Source: JABGQS01 sp963666505
GTDB taxonomy: Bacteria > Bacillota > Clostridia > Christensenellales > SZUA-584
Direction: 5' to 3'
Assembly: GCA_963666505.2 (NCBI GenBank)
Contig: CAXXXL010000003.1
Coordinates: 806,001 to 870,000 of the forward strand
Length of the DNA: 64,000 nt
Made by a program: the position numbers and the translations under genes. This document shows, piece by piece, positions 45,209 through 52,940 of the stretch. Each line of letters opens with the position of its first letter. The stretch's first letter is position 1. Below the pieces are notes generated by a model, which worked only from the letters and a program-made list of their open reading frames with translations, was not told the origin of the DNA and ran no database searches.

Positions 45209-45820
45209 CTAATGGAACCAATCCGCTAAAGCTGTAATATCAGGTTTATATACCATCAGAACAAAGACAACAACCAAGGGTAAAACACCGGCCAAGCTAA
45301 TCCGCCAGCGTAATTTTAAAAGCCGGACAAGTTCGTCTGGAAGGTTTTGATCGTCCGGGCTAATCTGGGACAAAAGTCGTTTAACCTTGTATTGTGTAGG
45401 TATATCAGATGCAATCCAGACAATGCCCGAGAGTAAAAAGAGAAGAAAACTGACGGACAGCCAACCAATATGCCAAAGGTCTCCCAATTGGAAACTTAAG
45501 GAAAGCCCGCTTATCAGAGAAAGAATGATCAGCGGAGATGAAAACATGGAGTCCAGGAACGCTACTGTATTGTAAGTATGAAGAATAATTTCTTTGTTTT
45601 CTGTAGTAAAGCTCCGCTTCTCCCATAATATACCAACGATTGCATTTGCAAAGAACAGAGAGATGGCAATAATATGCAAAAATTGAGCATGTCTTAGAAA
45701 AGCGGGATTTTTTAAAAGAGCAACAAAGGTATCTTGAAAAATAACGGCAAACCCTATTAACCCAGCCATGATGACGATAAAAACAGTCAAGATGGTTTTT
45801 GTCTTAATGTATGTTTTCAT
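45209..45820 (-). CDS. DUF2269-like membrane protein
   Basis: 203 aa with four hydrophobic segments (about 10-30, 45-65, 85-110, 120-140) and a final one near 180. The first segments with HAQFLHIIAISLFFANAIVG and a later GWLSVSFLLFLLSGIVW resemble DUF2269 proteins. Function unknown. It is the only minus-strand gene between 36 and 48 kb and converges on dinB. Confidence 0.6.
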   Translation of the reverse strand: MKTYIKTKTILTVFIVIMAGLIGFAVIFQDTFVALLKNPAFLRHAQFLHIIAISLFFANAIVGILWEKRSFTTENKEIILHTYNTVAFLDSMFSSPLIILSLISGLSLSFQLGDLWHIGWLSVSFLLFLLSGIVWIASDIPTQYKVKRLLSQISPDDQNLPDELVRLLKLRWRISLAGVLPLVVVFVLMVYKPDITALADWFH

Positions 45821-45946
45821 TAATATATTGAATCACAGATTCAAATACATTACAATAGGCAATAAATAGTTGTTCTTTTGCTTTTTATTTATTCAAAGTA
45901 GTGAAAATTTATTACAACTTGAGAAACCTACAAAGGAAATGATTTT

Positions 45947-46909
45947 ATGAATGCTGCAGTTAGAAAATACTGGCCCAAATACAAATTGTCAAACATATAT
46001 GCTATGATCAAGAATATGAAACGCCGTCCAGAAAAAAATTCAAATCGCTTTATGGATAAATTTGTAGTAATAACAGGGACAACATCAGGGATCGGATACT
46101 ATACTGCTCGAAAATATGCTTCAATGGGTGCTAATATCCTAATGGTGAATAGAAATCTGGAGAAATCAGAGTCAGTAAAAAAAGAAATAGCTGAAGAATT
46201 CGGTGCTGAAGTTGAATATCTCATTGCAGATTTAGCGCTTTTATCAGATATACAGCGGGTAGGGCAACACCTGCTGTCTCTAGAAAAGCCGATCGACGTG
46301 CTGATTCATAATGCTGGTTTACATTTGAAATCTCGTACTGAATCTCCTTTTGGTCTCGAAATTAACTTTGCTATTCATTATCTTTGTCCCTTAATCATTA
46401 ACAAGATGCTGATTCCAAAATTTCAGCATGACCGAACAGGAAGAATTCTATTGGTAAGCTCGGAGGCCTATCGCTTTGCAGTTTGGGGCTTGGATTTTGA
46501 CGATCTTCAGTGGAAGAAGCGGCGGTATACCGGAATCAAAGCATATGGGGCTGGGAAGCTGGCGCAGCTGCTGTTTATGCATTTGCTTTCTGATGAGCTG
46601 GCTCCTTACAACGTAACAATTAATGCGATGCATCCTGGGATGGTTCGGACAGAGACTGGCAAGGATAATGGTAGAGGGTATCAATGGTATAAAAAGAACA
46701 TCATTAATAAGCTTTCGGCCTCTCCTGAAATTTCCGCCGATGCACTTTACTATCTTGGTACTTCTCCAGAACTTTCACAAATTAGTGATATATTTTACCA
46801 TTTGACGACGGAAGAAGAATTGGCGCCTCCGGCACTCGATCTAGACGCAGCGGAAGACCTCTTAACAATAACCAAAGAGTTTTTAAATAAAGAAGGTATT
46901 ATCTTATAA
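45947..46909 (+). CDS. Short-chain dehydrogenase/reductase (retinol-dehydrogenase-like subtype)
   Basis: 320 aa. TGTTSGIG forms the nucleotide-binding loop; HNAG replaces NNAG; Ser in LLVSSEAYRF and YGAGK supply the catalytic residues. An N-terminal extension of about 35 residues is basic. The pattern, with NFAIHYLCPLI and NAMHPGMVRTETG, resembles eukaryotic RDH11-14/protochlorophyllide-reductase-like SDRs. It stands directly before heliorhodopsin 3 (179 bp). A role in retinal or isoprenoid redox is possible but unproven. AAAGGA precedes the ATG. Confidence 0.8.
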   Translation: MNAAVRKYWPKYKLSNIYAMIKNMKRRPEKNSNRFMDKFVVITGTTSGIGYYTARKYASMGANILMVNRNLEKSESVKKEIAEEFGAEVEYLIADLALLSDIQRVGQHLLSLEKPIDVLIHNAGLHLKSRTESPFGLEINFAIHYLCPLIINKMLIPKFQHDRTGRILLVSSEAYRFAVWGLDFDDLQWKKRRYTGIKAYGAGKLAQLLFMHLLSDELAPYNVTINAMHPGMVRTETGKDNGRGYQWYKKNIINKLSASPEISADALYYLGTSPELSQISDIFYHLTTEEELAPPALDLDAAEDLLTITKEFLNKEGIIL

Positions 46910-47005
46910 TTCATAACGATATCATTATATTGATTAAATATAGAAAACGCAGAGCAGAGCTGAAAAACAATTTGACAAAACTAAATTGGAAAATAATAAT
47001 ATATA

Positions 47006-47020
47006 TGTGACTTTGTCACA
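47006..47020. promoter_or_regulatory. Palindrome upstream of heliorhodopsin 3
   Basis: TGTGAC-TTT-GTCACA is a perfect 15-bp inverted repeat, similar to a CRP/FNR site but with a 5-nt rather than 6-nt spacer. It overlaps a possible -35 (TTGTCA), with TTATAT 17 nt downstream. Confidence 0.5.
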
Positions 47021-47054
47021 GTTTACATCCAGGAATTATATATAATGATATTAT

Positions 47055-47069
47055 CAATAATGATTATTA
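47055..47069. promoter_or_regulatory. Fur/PerR-like box in the heliorhodopsin 3 leader
   Basis: CAATAATGATTATTA has perfect AATAAT-N-ATTATT arms and matches the 7-1-7 PerR or Fur consensus at 11 of 14 positions. It lies 20 nt upstream of the start codon. Confidence 0.45.
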
Positions 47070-47088
47070 ATAGTGGAGGAAAACTAAA

Positions 47089-47877
47089 ATGGAAAAAGTT
47101 TTAAGTAAATTAAGAAGATTCAACATTATAATGGGAGCACTGCATCTTGTACAGGGAATAATAATGCTTATACTCGCAACTAGTGTAATCCAAAAGATAT
47201 CAGAATTTGCACCGGAAATTAAACAGTTCTACATAACTTACAATGTAAGTACTCAGTCATTGGAAACAGCCGGCCGCTCGATATTTGAACTTCCATTCGG
47301 TATATTGGTTGCAGTTTTCCTACTGATATCTGCAGCAGCACACGCATTGATTTCCTTGCCTAACAAGCTAAATGCAATTTATAATTCTGATCTGGAAAAG
47401 GGAATCAATAAATTCCGTTGGTTTGAGTATGCGCTTAGTTCATCAATCATGATTGTACTTATTTCTACTTTGTTTGGCATCTATGATATTGGCACACTTG
47501 TATTGATATTCGTAGTCAATGCTTCAATGAACCTGTTCGGGTTAGTTATGGAACAGTTAAACTCCAAGCGTAACGACGGCAAAGTCAATTGGGGACCGTT
47601 TGTTTGGGGATCGATTGCCGGATTAGCTCCGTGGGCAGTAATAATAACTTACATGGTTGGCACAGGCAATTATGACATGGTACCGTGGTTCGTATGGGCA
47701 ATCGTAGGAACATACTTCGTAGCTTTCAACACCTTCCCGATAAACATGATACTGCAATACAAGAAGGTTGGAAAATGGAAGGATTATCTTTACGGAGAGC
47801 GAACATATATAGTATTGAGCCTCGTAGCTAAATCGATTCTTGCATGGCTCGTATTGTTTGGAGCAATGCAACCTTAA
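47089..47877 (+). CDS. Heliorhodopsin 3
   Basis: 262 aa, clearly homologous to the module copies but diverged. The Schiff-base Lys248 (SLVAKSILAW), Glu113 (RWFEYALSSS), His19 and His85 are all kept. Changes are concentrated in helices 1-2 and the loop between them (QKISEFAPEIKQFYITYNV). GGAGG precedes the ATG at good spacing. It is a single-gene unit with its own promoter region and two terminators. Codon choice differs strongly from copies 1 and 2, so it is an old paralog rather than part of the recent duplication. Confidence 0.93.
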   Translation: MEKVLSKLRRFNIIMGALHLVQGIIMLILATSVIQKISEFAPEIKQFYITYNVSTQSLETAGRSIFELPFGILVAVFLLISAAAHALISLPNKLNAIYNSDLEKGINKFRWFEYALSSSIMIVLISTLFGIYDIGTLVLIFVVNASMNLFGLVMEQLNSKRNDGKVNWGPFVWGSIAGLAPWAVIITYMVGTGNYDMVPWFVWAIVGTYFVAFNTFPINMILQYKKVGKWKDYLYGERTYIVLSLVAKSILAWLVLFGAMQP

Positions 47878-47914
47878 AATATGCATAGTATAGGTATATG
47901 GAGAGAGGTAAAGT

Positions 47915-47946
47915 AAGTAAAGCATCGCTTTAGCGGTGCTTTACTT
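47915..47946 (+). terminator. Terminator after heliorhodopsin 3
   Basis: AAGTAAAGCATCGC pairs with GCGGTGCTTTACTT (one T-G wobble), loop TTTA. Confidence 0.7.
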
Positions 47947-48034
47947 ATATTGATTACAGTTGTTATGATAATATTTCTTTGAATCTCATATAGAAAAGTA
48001 TAAAAACGAACAGATTAGACAAAAATAAAGGTAG

Positions 48035-48063
48035 AAGCATTTGCTTGTAGCAAATGCTTTTTT
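48035..48063 (+). terminator. Second terminator before the small cysteine-rich gene
   Basis: AAGCATTTGC and GCAAATGCTT form a perfect 10-bp stem with loop TTGTA and a following T run. Confidence 0.85.
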
Positions 48064-48090
48064 GCTGCCCAAAAAAGAAAGGAATTGAAT

Positions 48091-48261
48091 ATGAACCAAG
48101 ACAAAAAATGCGCATATCCAAACTGCAGCGAATGCGTTTCAAGTTATAGCATCCCGTTATGCATGTTAGACGAAGCAGGGATTGACACGAGTAAAGACAT
48201 ATTAATTGAACCGCATGACGGATATGTAACAATAAAACAAGATGAAGGAGGCAACGAATGA
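48091..48261 (+). CDS. Small cysteine-containing protein (56 aa)
   Basis: The frame begins MNQDKKCAYPNCSECVSS and includes four Cys in the first ~25 residues (C-X4-C-X2-C and one more), possibly a metal site. AAAGGA precedes the ATG. Its stop overlaps the next gene's start (ATGA, 48258-48261), so the two are translationally coupled. I do not recognise its function. Such gene pairs are typical of conjugative or phage-like elements. Confidence 0.65.
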   Translation: MNQDKKCAYPNCSECVSSYSIPLCMLDEAGIDTSKDILIEPHDGYVTIKQDEGGNE

Positions 48262-48830
48262 AAATAACACAAAAATCGATTGTACTGGTGAGGGTGAACA
48301 GTGAAAACTTTGTCCTTATGACGGACAAGATAGGAGAACCTGAGAAAACGAAGATGGAAGACATAGCTGACAGGCTTGACGTGTTTTGCGAAGGACTTGC
48401 AAATAAAACTACACTTGAGCTTTTAGATGCTTTTAAAACCACAATTCAAAACGAGATAGGTATTGAAGTATCAATGCTTGGTGCCGATATGGAGATAAAC
48501 ATCAACAGCATCGATTTTGCGGTGCCGCAAAAGGACAATCATTTCAGTTATATGGGAAATAACTGGTTTGAAGGTGAGGTTGATGGATATAAAGTAAGCG
48601 CCAAAGTGTATTCGGAGCCTTCAAAGTTCGGAATAGATAATGGCAAGATCAGCAAACTCCTAATAAGAGATAAAGATGGTAAAGAAATCATAAGCTATGA
48701 CAGAGGCTGGGATAAAAGACCGTTATATGAGCATAAAGAGATATATGAGAAAGTGCTGAAAGTGCTTGAGATCCAGCGCCTTGAATTGAACGTAAAAGAG
48801 CAACGGAATCAAACTGACCACGAAAGATAA
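48258..48830 (+). CDS. Uncharacterised mobile-element-type protein (DUF7678-like C-terminus)
   Basis: 190 aa. The N-terminal half has a short beta domain (SIVLVRVNSENFVLMTDKIG) and a helical region. The C-terminal half (NNWFEGEVDGYKVSAKVYSE, then FGIDNGKISKLLIRDK and YDRGWDKRP) looks like a small beta domain found in clostridial mobile elements. It follows the Cys-rich gene with a 4-bp overlap. GGAGG lies before the ATG. Function unknown; family label tentative. Confidence 0.55.
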   Translation: MKITQKSIVLVRVNSENFVLMTDKIGEPEKTKMEDIADRLDVFCEGLANKTTLELLDAFKTTIQNEIGIEVSMLGADMEININSIDFAVPQKDNHFSYMGNNWFEGEVDGYKVSAKVYSEPSKFGIDNGKISKLLIRDKDGKEIISYDRGWDKRPLYEHKEIYEKVLKVLEIQRLELNVKEQRNQTDHER

Positions 48831-48992
48831 CTTTTTGCACTTTTATATTGACTAGTGGCAGCTTTGCGTATATGGTGTGTGCTTGCAAGCCAACTATATA
48901 AAAGTCAAGTAGAAATTGACGATTAAATAGTTGTATGATAACAAGAGGCTAAAGCCTCAAATAGAACATTGAAAAATTAATATGGTTAGAGA

Positions 48993-50180
48993 TTAATTTT
49001 GCGGAACGAAGGTGCGGGTGTATCTTAGAACCGAGAAGACAACACGAACGAGTTTCTTTGAAACATGCCCGAGTGCAACTAAATGGTGTTTTCCCTCCTT
49101 TCGTTTTTTAGCATAGTAAGATGCAAAGGTACTGTCGTGGTGAATAATAATTGATGCGGCAGTATGAAAAGCCCACCGTAAATAAGAAGATCCACGCTTT
49201 GAAGCAGTGAGCCTGTTTGCATCATAGTTACCTGACTGGTGAACCACAGGGTCAAGTCCCGCAAAAGCAAGTAACTTACTAGGTGAATCGAAGCGCAAAA
49301 TATTTCCGATTTCTCCAACGATTATTGCACCGGTTACGTAGCTTATACCTGGGACGGATAAAATAACAGGGCAATTTGCGTCCATTATTTTGCGAATTTG
49401 GGCTTCGTATGTCTTGATCTGATTATGCAAAGTGCGAATCATCTCAACGCATAGCTTGATTTGGAAGGCATAAAGTTCGTCTTTGTCGCCTATAGTGTTC
49501 TTGGACAGTTCCTTGATTAAAGCGGCTGTTTGCCGCCCATGACGGCCATTCGAGTGTTTTCTGATTGTGTTTGTTAGTCCGTCAATTCTTGCTTTAGCAA
49601 TATTGGATGGAGTGCTGTACTTGTAGAGTATCTCAAGCGAAACATTGATATGTAGCCTTGAAAATACCGATAAATACTCAGGGAACACCATTGTAACAAG
49701 GGCATGCAGTTCTTGCTTATGTTTGGTCATTTGCTTTACAAGAGAAATCCTGCGCCTTGATAATGATTTTAGAGAACGACTGTGATATGATGCAAGAGTA
49801 TAGGGTTTGAACTCTTGGTTTCGCATAAGAAACGTACAAATGGACTTGGCATCAATTGTATCGGTTTTAGTTTTACGAACAGATGATGCCTTACGCTCCA
49901 TATTGGTGAGCAGTGGGTTTATCAGCATGGTGTCAAAGCCATTACCGACAAGGTAGTGCAGGATATTATGGCTGTAATGCCCAGTGGATTCAAGCCCTAT
50001 ACGCACATTATCGCCACCTAGCTTATTAATCAAGTTACAAATGAGCGTTTTCAATTCTTCGAATCCTTTGCTGTCGTTGCTAATAGTAAGAACCTGTGCC
50101 GACTGTATGTTTGCGCTGCTGACGATATAACAGTCATGCTTTTTACTTGCTGCATCAATACCAACATAAATCATATTCAT
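48993..50180 (-). mobile_element. IS110-family transposase gene (395 aa)
   Basis: The N-terminal DEDD (RuvC-like) domain shows YVGIDAASKKHDCYIV, then RIGLESTGHYS and KTKTDTIDAKSI. The C-terminal Transposase_20 domain has SVPGISYVTGAIIVGEIGN, FAGLDPVVHQSG and the Ser-containing SKRGSSYLRWAFHTAA. IS110 recombinases act with a bridge RNA from the element's non-coding end. The frame is intact. The element ends are not obvious because this family lacks terminal inverted repeats. A hairpin at 48945-48958 (GAGGCT-AA-AGCCTC) lies beyond the stop. It abuts a MATE gene fragment at 50332, which it may have disrupted. Confidence 0.93.
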
Positions 50181-50331
50181 ACCCCCAAAGTTAATTTGAT
50201 AAATTGTAGCGAACGCCAGTGAATAATAATTACATGTAACCTAGTTCTTTATAACCTGTCAGAATCAAACGACCTGCAGTAACCAACACTAACATTATGA
50301 TCTGACCAGTTTTCAGGGGACCCTTACTGCA
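50181..50331 (-). ncRNA. Candidate IS110 bridge-RNA region
   Basis: The ~150 nt between the transposase start and the MATE fragment is non-coding and sits where IS110-group elements encode their bridge RNA. I cannot draw the two guide loops with confidence by eye. The assignment is by position only. Confidence 0.35.
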
Positions 50332-50642
50332 TTAATCCAAGCTGGAATATCCCCGCTTCGATTGATGTATAGCGCATTACCTTTTGCCTCAGTCAGTGTT
50401 GTTGTAGCGATGTATTTTATGGAACTTGTAAAGTAACACCTGCAATTATAATTTCGCTTGCAAGACAAGCACTGCAATTGATTCCTTTATTACTGATATT
50501 TTCGGCTTTTTGGGGCTTAACTGGGTTGTGGGTATCATTCCCTGTTGCAGATATTTTGTCAGTTATTATTGCAATTATATGGATGAAAAAGGAGTTGAAA
50601 TCATTTAACCTATATGATATGAAAAACATGCGAAAACTATAG
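50332..50642 (+). pseudogene. 3' fragment of a MATE transporter gene
   Basis: The translation LIQAGISPLRLMYSALPFAS continues to MYFM, then shifts one frame and continues VTPAIIISLARQALQLIPLL to IIAIIWMKKELK. It aligns with the last ~110 residues of the intact MATE protein at 37777-39159 but is only moderately similar, so it is a different gene. The 5' part is missing, probably lost with the IS110 insertion. Confidence 0.8.
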
Positions 50643-50733
50643 GGACCGTCAATCTTTTTGGATAAAATCTGCTAAGATGGAAAGACTAAAAACAGTTATT
50701 CCAAGCGTGTATAGTAACTGAAAGCTTTGAATT
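50642..50733 (+). repeat. IS-end relic next to repeat copy 4
   Basis: GGGACCGTC...GCTAAGATGGAAAGACTAA shares about 90 bp with 16422-16513. Its first base overlaps the stop of the MATE fragment. Confidence 0.6.
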
Positions 50734-50826
50734 TGCACCCCTCTTTGGATAAAATGCACACTCCCTACAGCAAATCGTTGAAATTTAGCCTAGGGGTGTG
50801 TATTTTATCAATTTGTAGTACTATAG
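50734..50826 (+). repeat. Palindromic repeat, copy 4 of 4
   Basis: Stem ATGCACACTCCCTA / TAGGGGTGTGTAT, the most diverged copy; tail ends GTAGTACTATAG. Same class of inner stem pairs as copy 2. Confidence 0.8.
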
Positions 50827-50832
50827 TAAAAC

Positions 50833-50860
50833 AAAAAGTGCGCTTCCTGCGTGCTTTTTT
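50833..50860 (+). terminator. Terminator-like hairpin after repeat copy 4
   Basis: AAAAAGTGCGC pairs with GCGTGCTTTTT (two wobble pairs), loop TTCCT, ending in a T run. Confidence 0.6.
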
Positions 50861-51091
50861 ATTTGTAATCTAGGGGATCTCGAGTTTGCACACACTGTAT
50901 GATGCGAGCCGCTACCAGCCTGTTCCCTATGGGTATGGCAGATGAAGGCAGGAGAGGTGGCCTGAAATATAGCGTTCGCGACTGGCGCAAGCCCAATAGG
51001 CGGGGATTAATAAGCGCCCATCACCGAGCATTTTTATTTTGCGCGTAATTTTTCTCGGGCCAGCACAATCATCTCCCTACCAAATCACATC
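50861..51091. other. Non-coding stretch upstream of GntR gene
   Basis: A G+C-richer segment than its surroundings, with no frame, repeat or riboswitch that I recognise. A CCGAG/CTCGG pair around 51025-51060 could form a weak hairpin. Confidence 0.4.
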
Positions 51092-51120
51092 TTGACAATA
51101 TCATTTCGCGCGCTTAACAT
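51092..51120 (+). promoter_or_regulatory. Promoter of GntR regulator gene
   Basis: TTGACA (51092-51097) and TAACAT (51115-51120) are 17 nt apart, 43 nt before the start codon. Confidence 0.55.
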
Positions 51121-51163
51121 ATACAATGATTGGATTGTTTTAACGCTGATCAACGAGGTGAGT

Positions 51164-51841
51164 ATGAGTAAGAAAAAAACAAGCATCAGTGAATCGGTAT
51201 ATGAATATTTAATGGAAATGATATTGTCGCTGCAAATCAAGCCTGGCGAGCGCATTTCTGAAGAGCGGATTGCAGGCGAGTTTGGCAGTAGCCGCGCGCC
51301 AATACGCGATGCTCTCAAAAGGCTACAGAATGAAGGTATTATCAATATCTACCCCAACCGTTTTGCCGAAGTGGCAACCTATACCGATGAGCAAATCAAA
51401 CAGATCGGCATAACCCGTATTTTTTTAGACATAATGGGGATCAAGCTAGCGCTGCTGCATGGAAGCCAGCTCGATTTTGCAAATATGTTGAATTTGGCAA
51501 AAGCGGCCTATGACGCAGCGCTGGCGGGAGACAAGGGCATGCGAATCAAAAAGGACTGCGATTTTCATATGCAGCTAAGTAAGATCAGCAAGAACGAGAT
51601 GCTGTGCAAATTTGCCAACGAGCTTTACCTCCGCATCAAATTTATACAGGCTAGCCGCTATACAAAGCTTCCCGATCCCGAATATCAGCTTAACCAGCAT
51701 AAACACATTGTAGACTTAATGAAGCAGCGCAAAGAGGAGGAAGCCATTATTGCGCTCACATCGCATAACATGAATTTTCATGGTCTTGCTAACGATTACC
51801 CCATCGAGTTTTTTATAACCACACAAGTATCGGGAGTATAA
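51164..51841 (+). CDS. GntR-family (FCD domain) regulator
   Basis: About 225 aa. N-terminal winged helix with PGERISEERIAGEFGSSRAP and NEGIINIYPNRFAEV; C-terminal FCD effector domain with HGSQLDF, DCDFHMQLSKIS and HKHIVDLM, whose Asp/His residues usually bind a metal and a sugar acid. The ATG 51164 after ACGAGGTGAG is preferred over an upstream frame that begins in the promoter. It probably controls the aldo/keto reductase-VOC operon through the palindrome at 51851. The regulator at 62272 is a paralog. Confidence 0.87.
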   Translation: MSKKKTSISESVYEYLMEMILSLQIKPGERISEERIAGEFGSSRAPIRDALKRLQNEGIINIYPNRFAEVATYTDEQIKQIGITRIFLDIMGIKLALLHGSQLDFANMLNLAKAAYDAALAGDKGMRIKKDCDFHMQLSKISKNEMLCKFANELYLRIKFIQASRYTKLPDPEYQLNQHKHIVDLMKQRKEEEAIIALTSHNMNFHGLANDYPIEFFITTQVSGV

Positions 51842-51850
51842 TTTTTTCAA

Positions 51851-51870
51851 ATTTATTGTCGACAATAAAT
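51851..51870. promoter_or_regulatory. 20-bp perfect palindrome, GntR operator candidate
   Basis: ATTTATTGTCGACAATAAAT is self-complementary and lies between the GntR gene and the AKR gene. A second half-site TTGTTGACAA overlaps the -35 box just downstream. Confidence 0.75.
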
Positions 51871-51878
51871 ATTATTTG

Positions 51879-51907
51879 TTGACAATTTGCTTCAGCTAAT
51901 ATAATAT
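51879..51907 (+). promoter_or_regulatory. Promoter of AKR-VOC operon
   Basis: TTGACA (51879-51884) and TAATAT (51902-51907) are 17 nt apart; TATAAT at 51900 with a 15-nt spacer is an alternative. Nine bases downstream of the palindrome. Confidence 0.65.
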
Positions 51908-51974
51908 AAATATTAAAAACAACGACGCAGATGCTCTCCCAGCATTTGCCGAAAATTTAAAGAAGAGGATTATG

Positions 51975-52922
51975 ATGGAAAAACGTAAGCTAGGCAATAG
52001 CGATCTAATGATTACAACCGTATCTCTTGGTACATGGGGTATCGGCGGGGATTACTTTGGAGACGCTGATGAGAAAGCAGCGATTGATGCGTTGCGTGCC
52101 GGTGTAGATAACGGTATCAACTTGATTGACACTGCTCCGGTATATGGACGCGGACGGTCGGAAGAGATAGTGGGAAAAGCTATACAAGGCGGTTACCGAG
52201 ATAAAATCGTATTGGCCACAAAATGCGGTTTGATGCGGCGCGCAGAAGAGTATTATATGTGCTCTGACCCGTTTTATCTTCGAGACGGCGTGGAAGGTTC
52301 GCTGCGCCGGCTGGGCGCGGATGTGATCGACCTAATGCAGATTCATTTTCCGGATCCGGTATGCCCGATCGAAGACACAATGAACGAACTTATGAAAATG
52401 AAGCAAGAGGGCAAGATCCGTTATATCGGCGTATCCAACTTTTCAATAGAGCAAATGGAAGCAGCAAAGCAATGCGGCGAAGTGGTCAGTCTGCAGCCGA
52501 AATACTCTATGATCGACCGGGAGATTGACGACGAGATCCGCCCATATTGCATCAAAGAGAACATCGGCATATTGACATACGGTTCGATCAGCGGCGGAAT
52601 TCTGACCGGGAAGTATCAGACACTGCCCGAAAAGAGCCTCACTGAAAATCGTTGGCAGTTCTACAAAGGCTTTAGCGAGCCAGGGTTTTCTCAGGTGAAA
52701 AAGCTGCTTGAAACGGTCGAACAAGTTGGACAAGAAATCGGCAAAAACGCCACGGATGTATCAATTGCTTGGGTCACGCACCGCGAAGGTGTGACCACCG
52801 CGCTGGTGGGCGTAAAGTCTGTAAAGCACGCGATTGCAAACGCCGCATCTGGCGAAGTTATCCTAACCGCAGAGCAGGTTGACAGAATTAACAAGGCATA
52901 TAACGAAATATTTAATCAATAA
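51975..52922 (+). CDS. Aldo/keto reductase
   Basis: 315 aa TIM-barrel oxidoreductase. The catalytic tetrad is visible as Asp and Tyr in NLIDTAPVYGRG, Lys in VLATKCG and His in DLMQIHFPD. The NADPH-binding pattern GVSNFS is present. Typical roles are reduction of sugar-derived aldehydes or polyol oxidation. ATG 51975 has better spacing from AGAGGA than ATG 51972. It is followed 18 bp later by a VOC protein gene and preceded by a GntR regulator and operator, suggesting an inducible catabolic operon. Confidence 0.9.
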   Translation: MEKRKLGNSDLMITTVSLGTWGIGGDYFGDADEKAAIDALRAGVDNGINLIDTAPVYGRGRSEEIVGKAIQGGYRDKIVLATKCGLMRRAEEYYMCSDPFYLRDGVEGSLRRLGADVIDLMQIHFPDPVCPIEDTMNELMKMKQEGKIRYIGVSNFSIEQMEAAKQCGEVVSLQPKYSMIDREIDDEIRPYCIKENIGILTYGSISGGILTGKYQTLPEKSLTENRWQFYKGFSEPGFSQVKKLLETVEQVGQEIGKNATDVSIAWVTHREGVTTALVGVKSVKHAIANAASGEVILTAEQVDRINKAYNEIFNQ

Positions 52923-52940
52923 ATGAAGGGGACAATATAA

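Noticed and set aside
11307..50826. CRISPR array or attC integron cassettes for the four palindromic repeats
   Set aside because: The copies are kilobases apart, not regularly spaced, and lack attC features and a tyrosine integron integrase.
50861..51091. Riboswitch upstream of the GntR gene
   Set aside because: The G+C-rich leader lacks the conserved cores of cobalamin, c-di-GMP, TPP or glycine riboswitches, and the gene has an ordinary promoter downstream of it.
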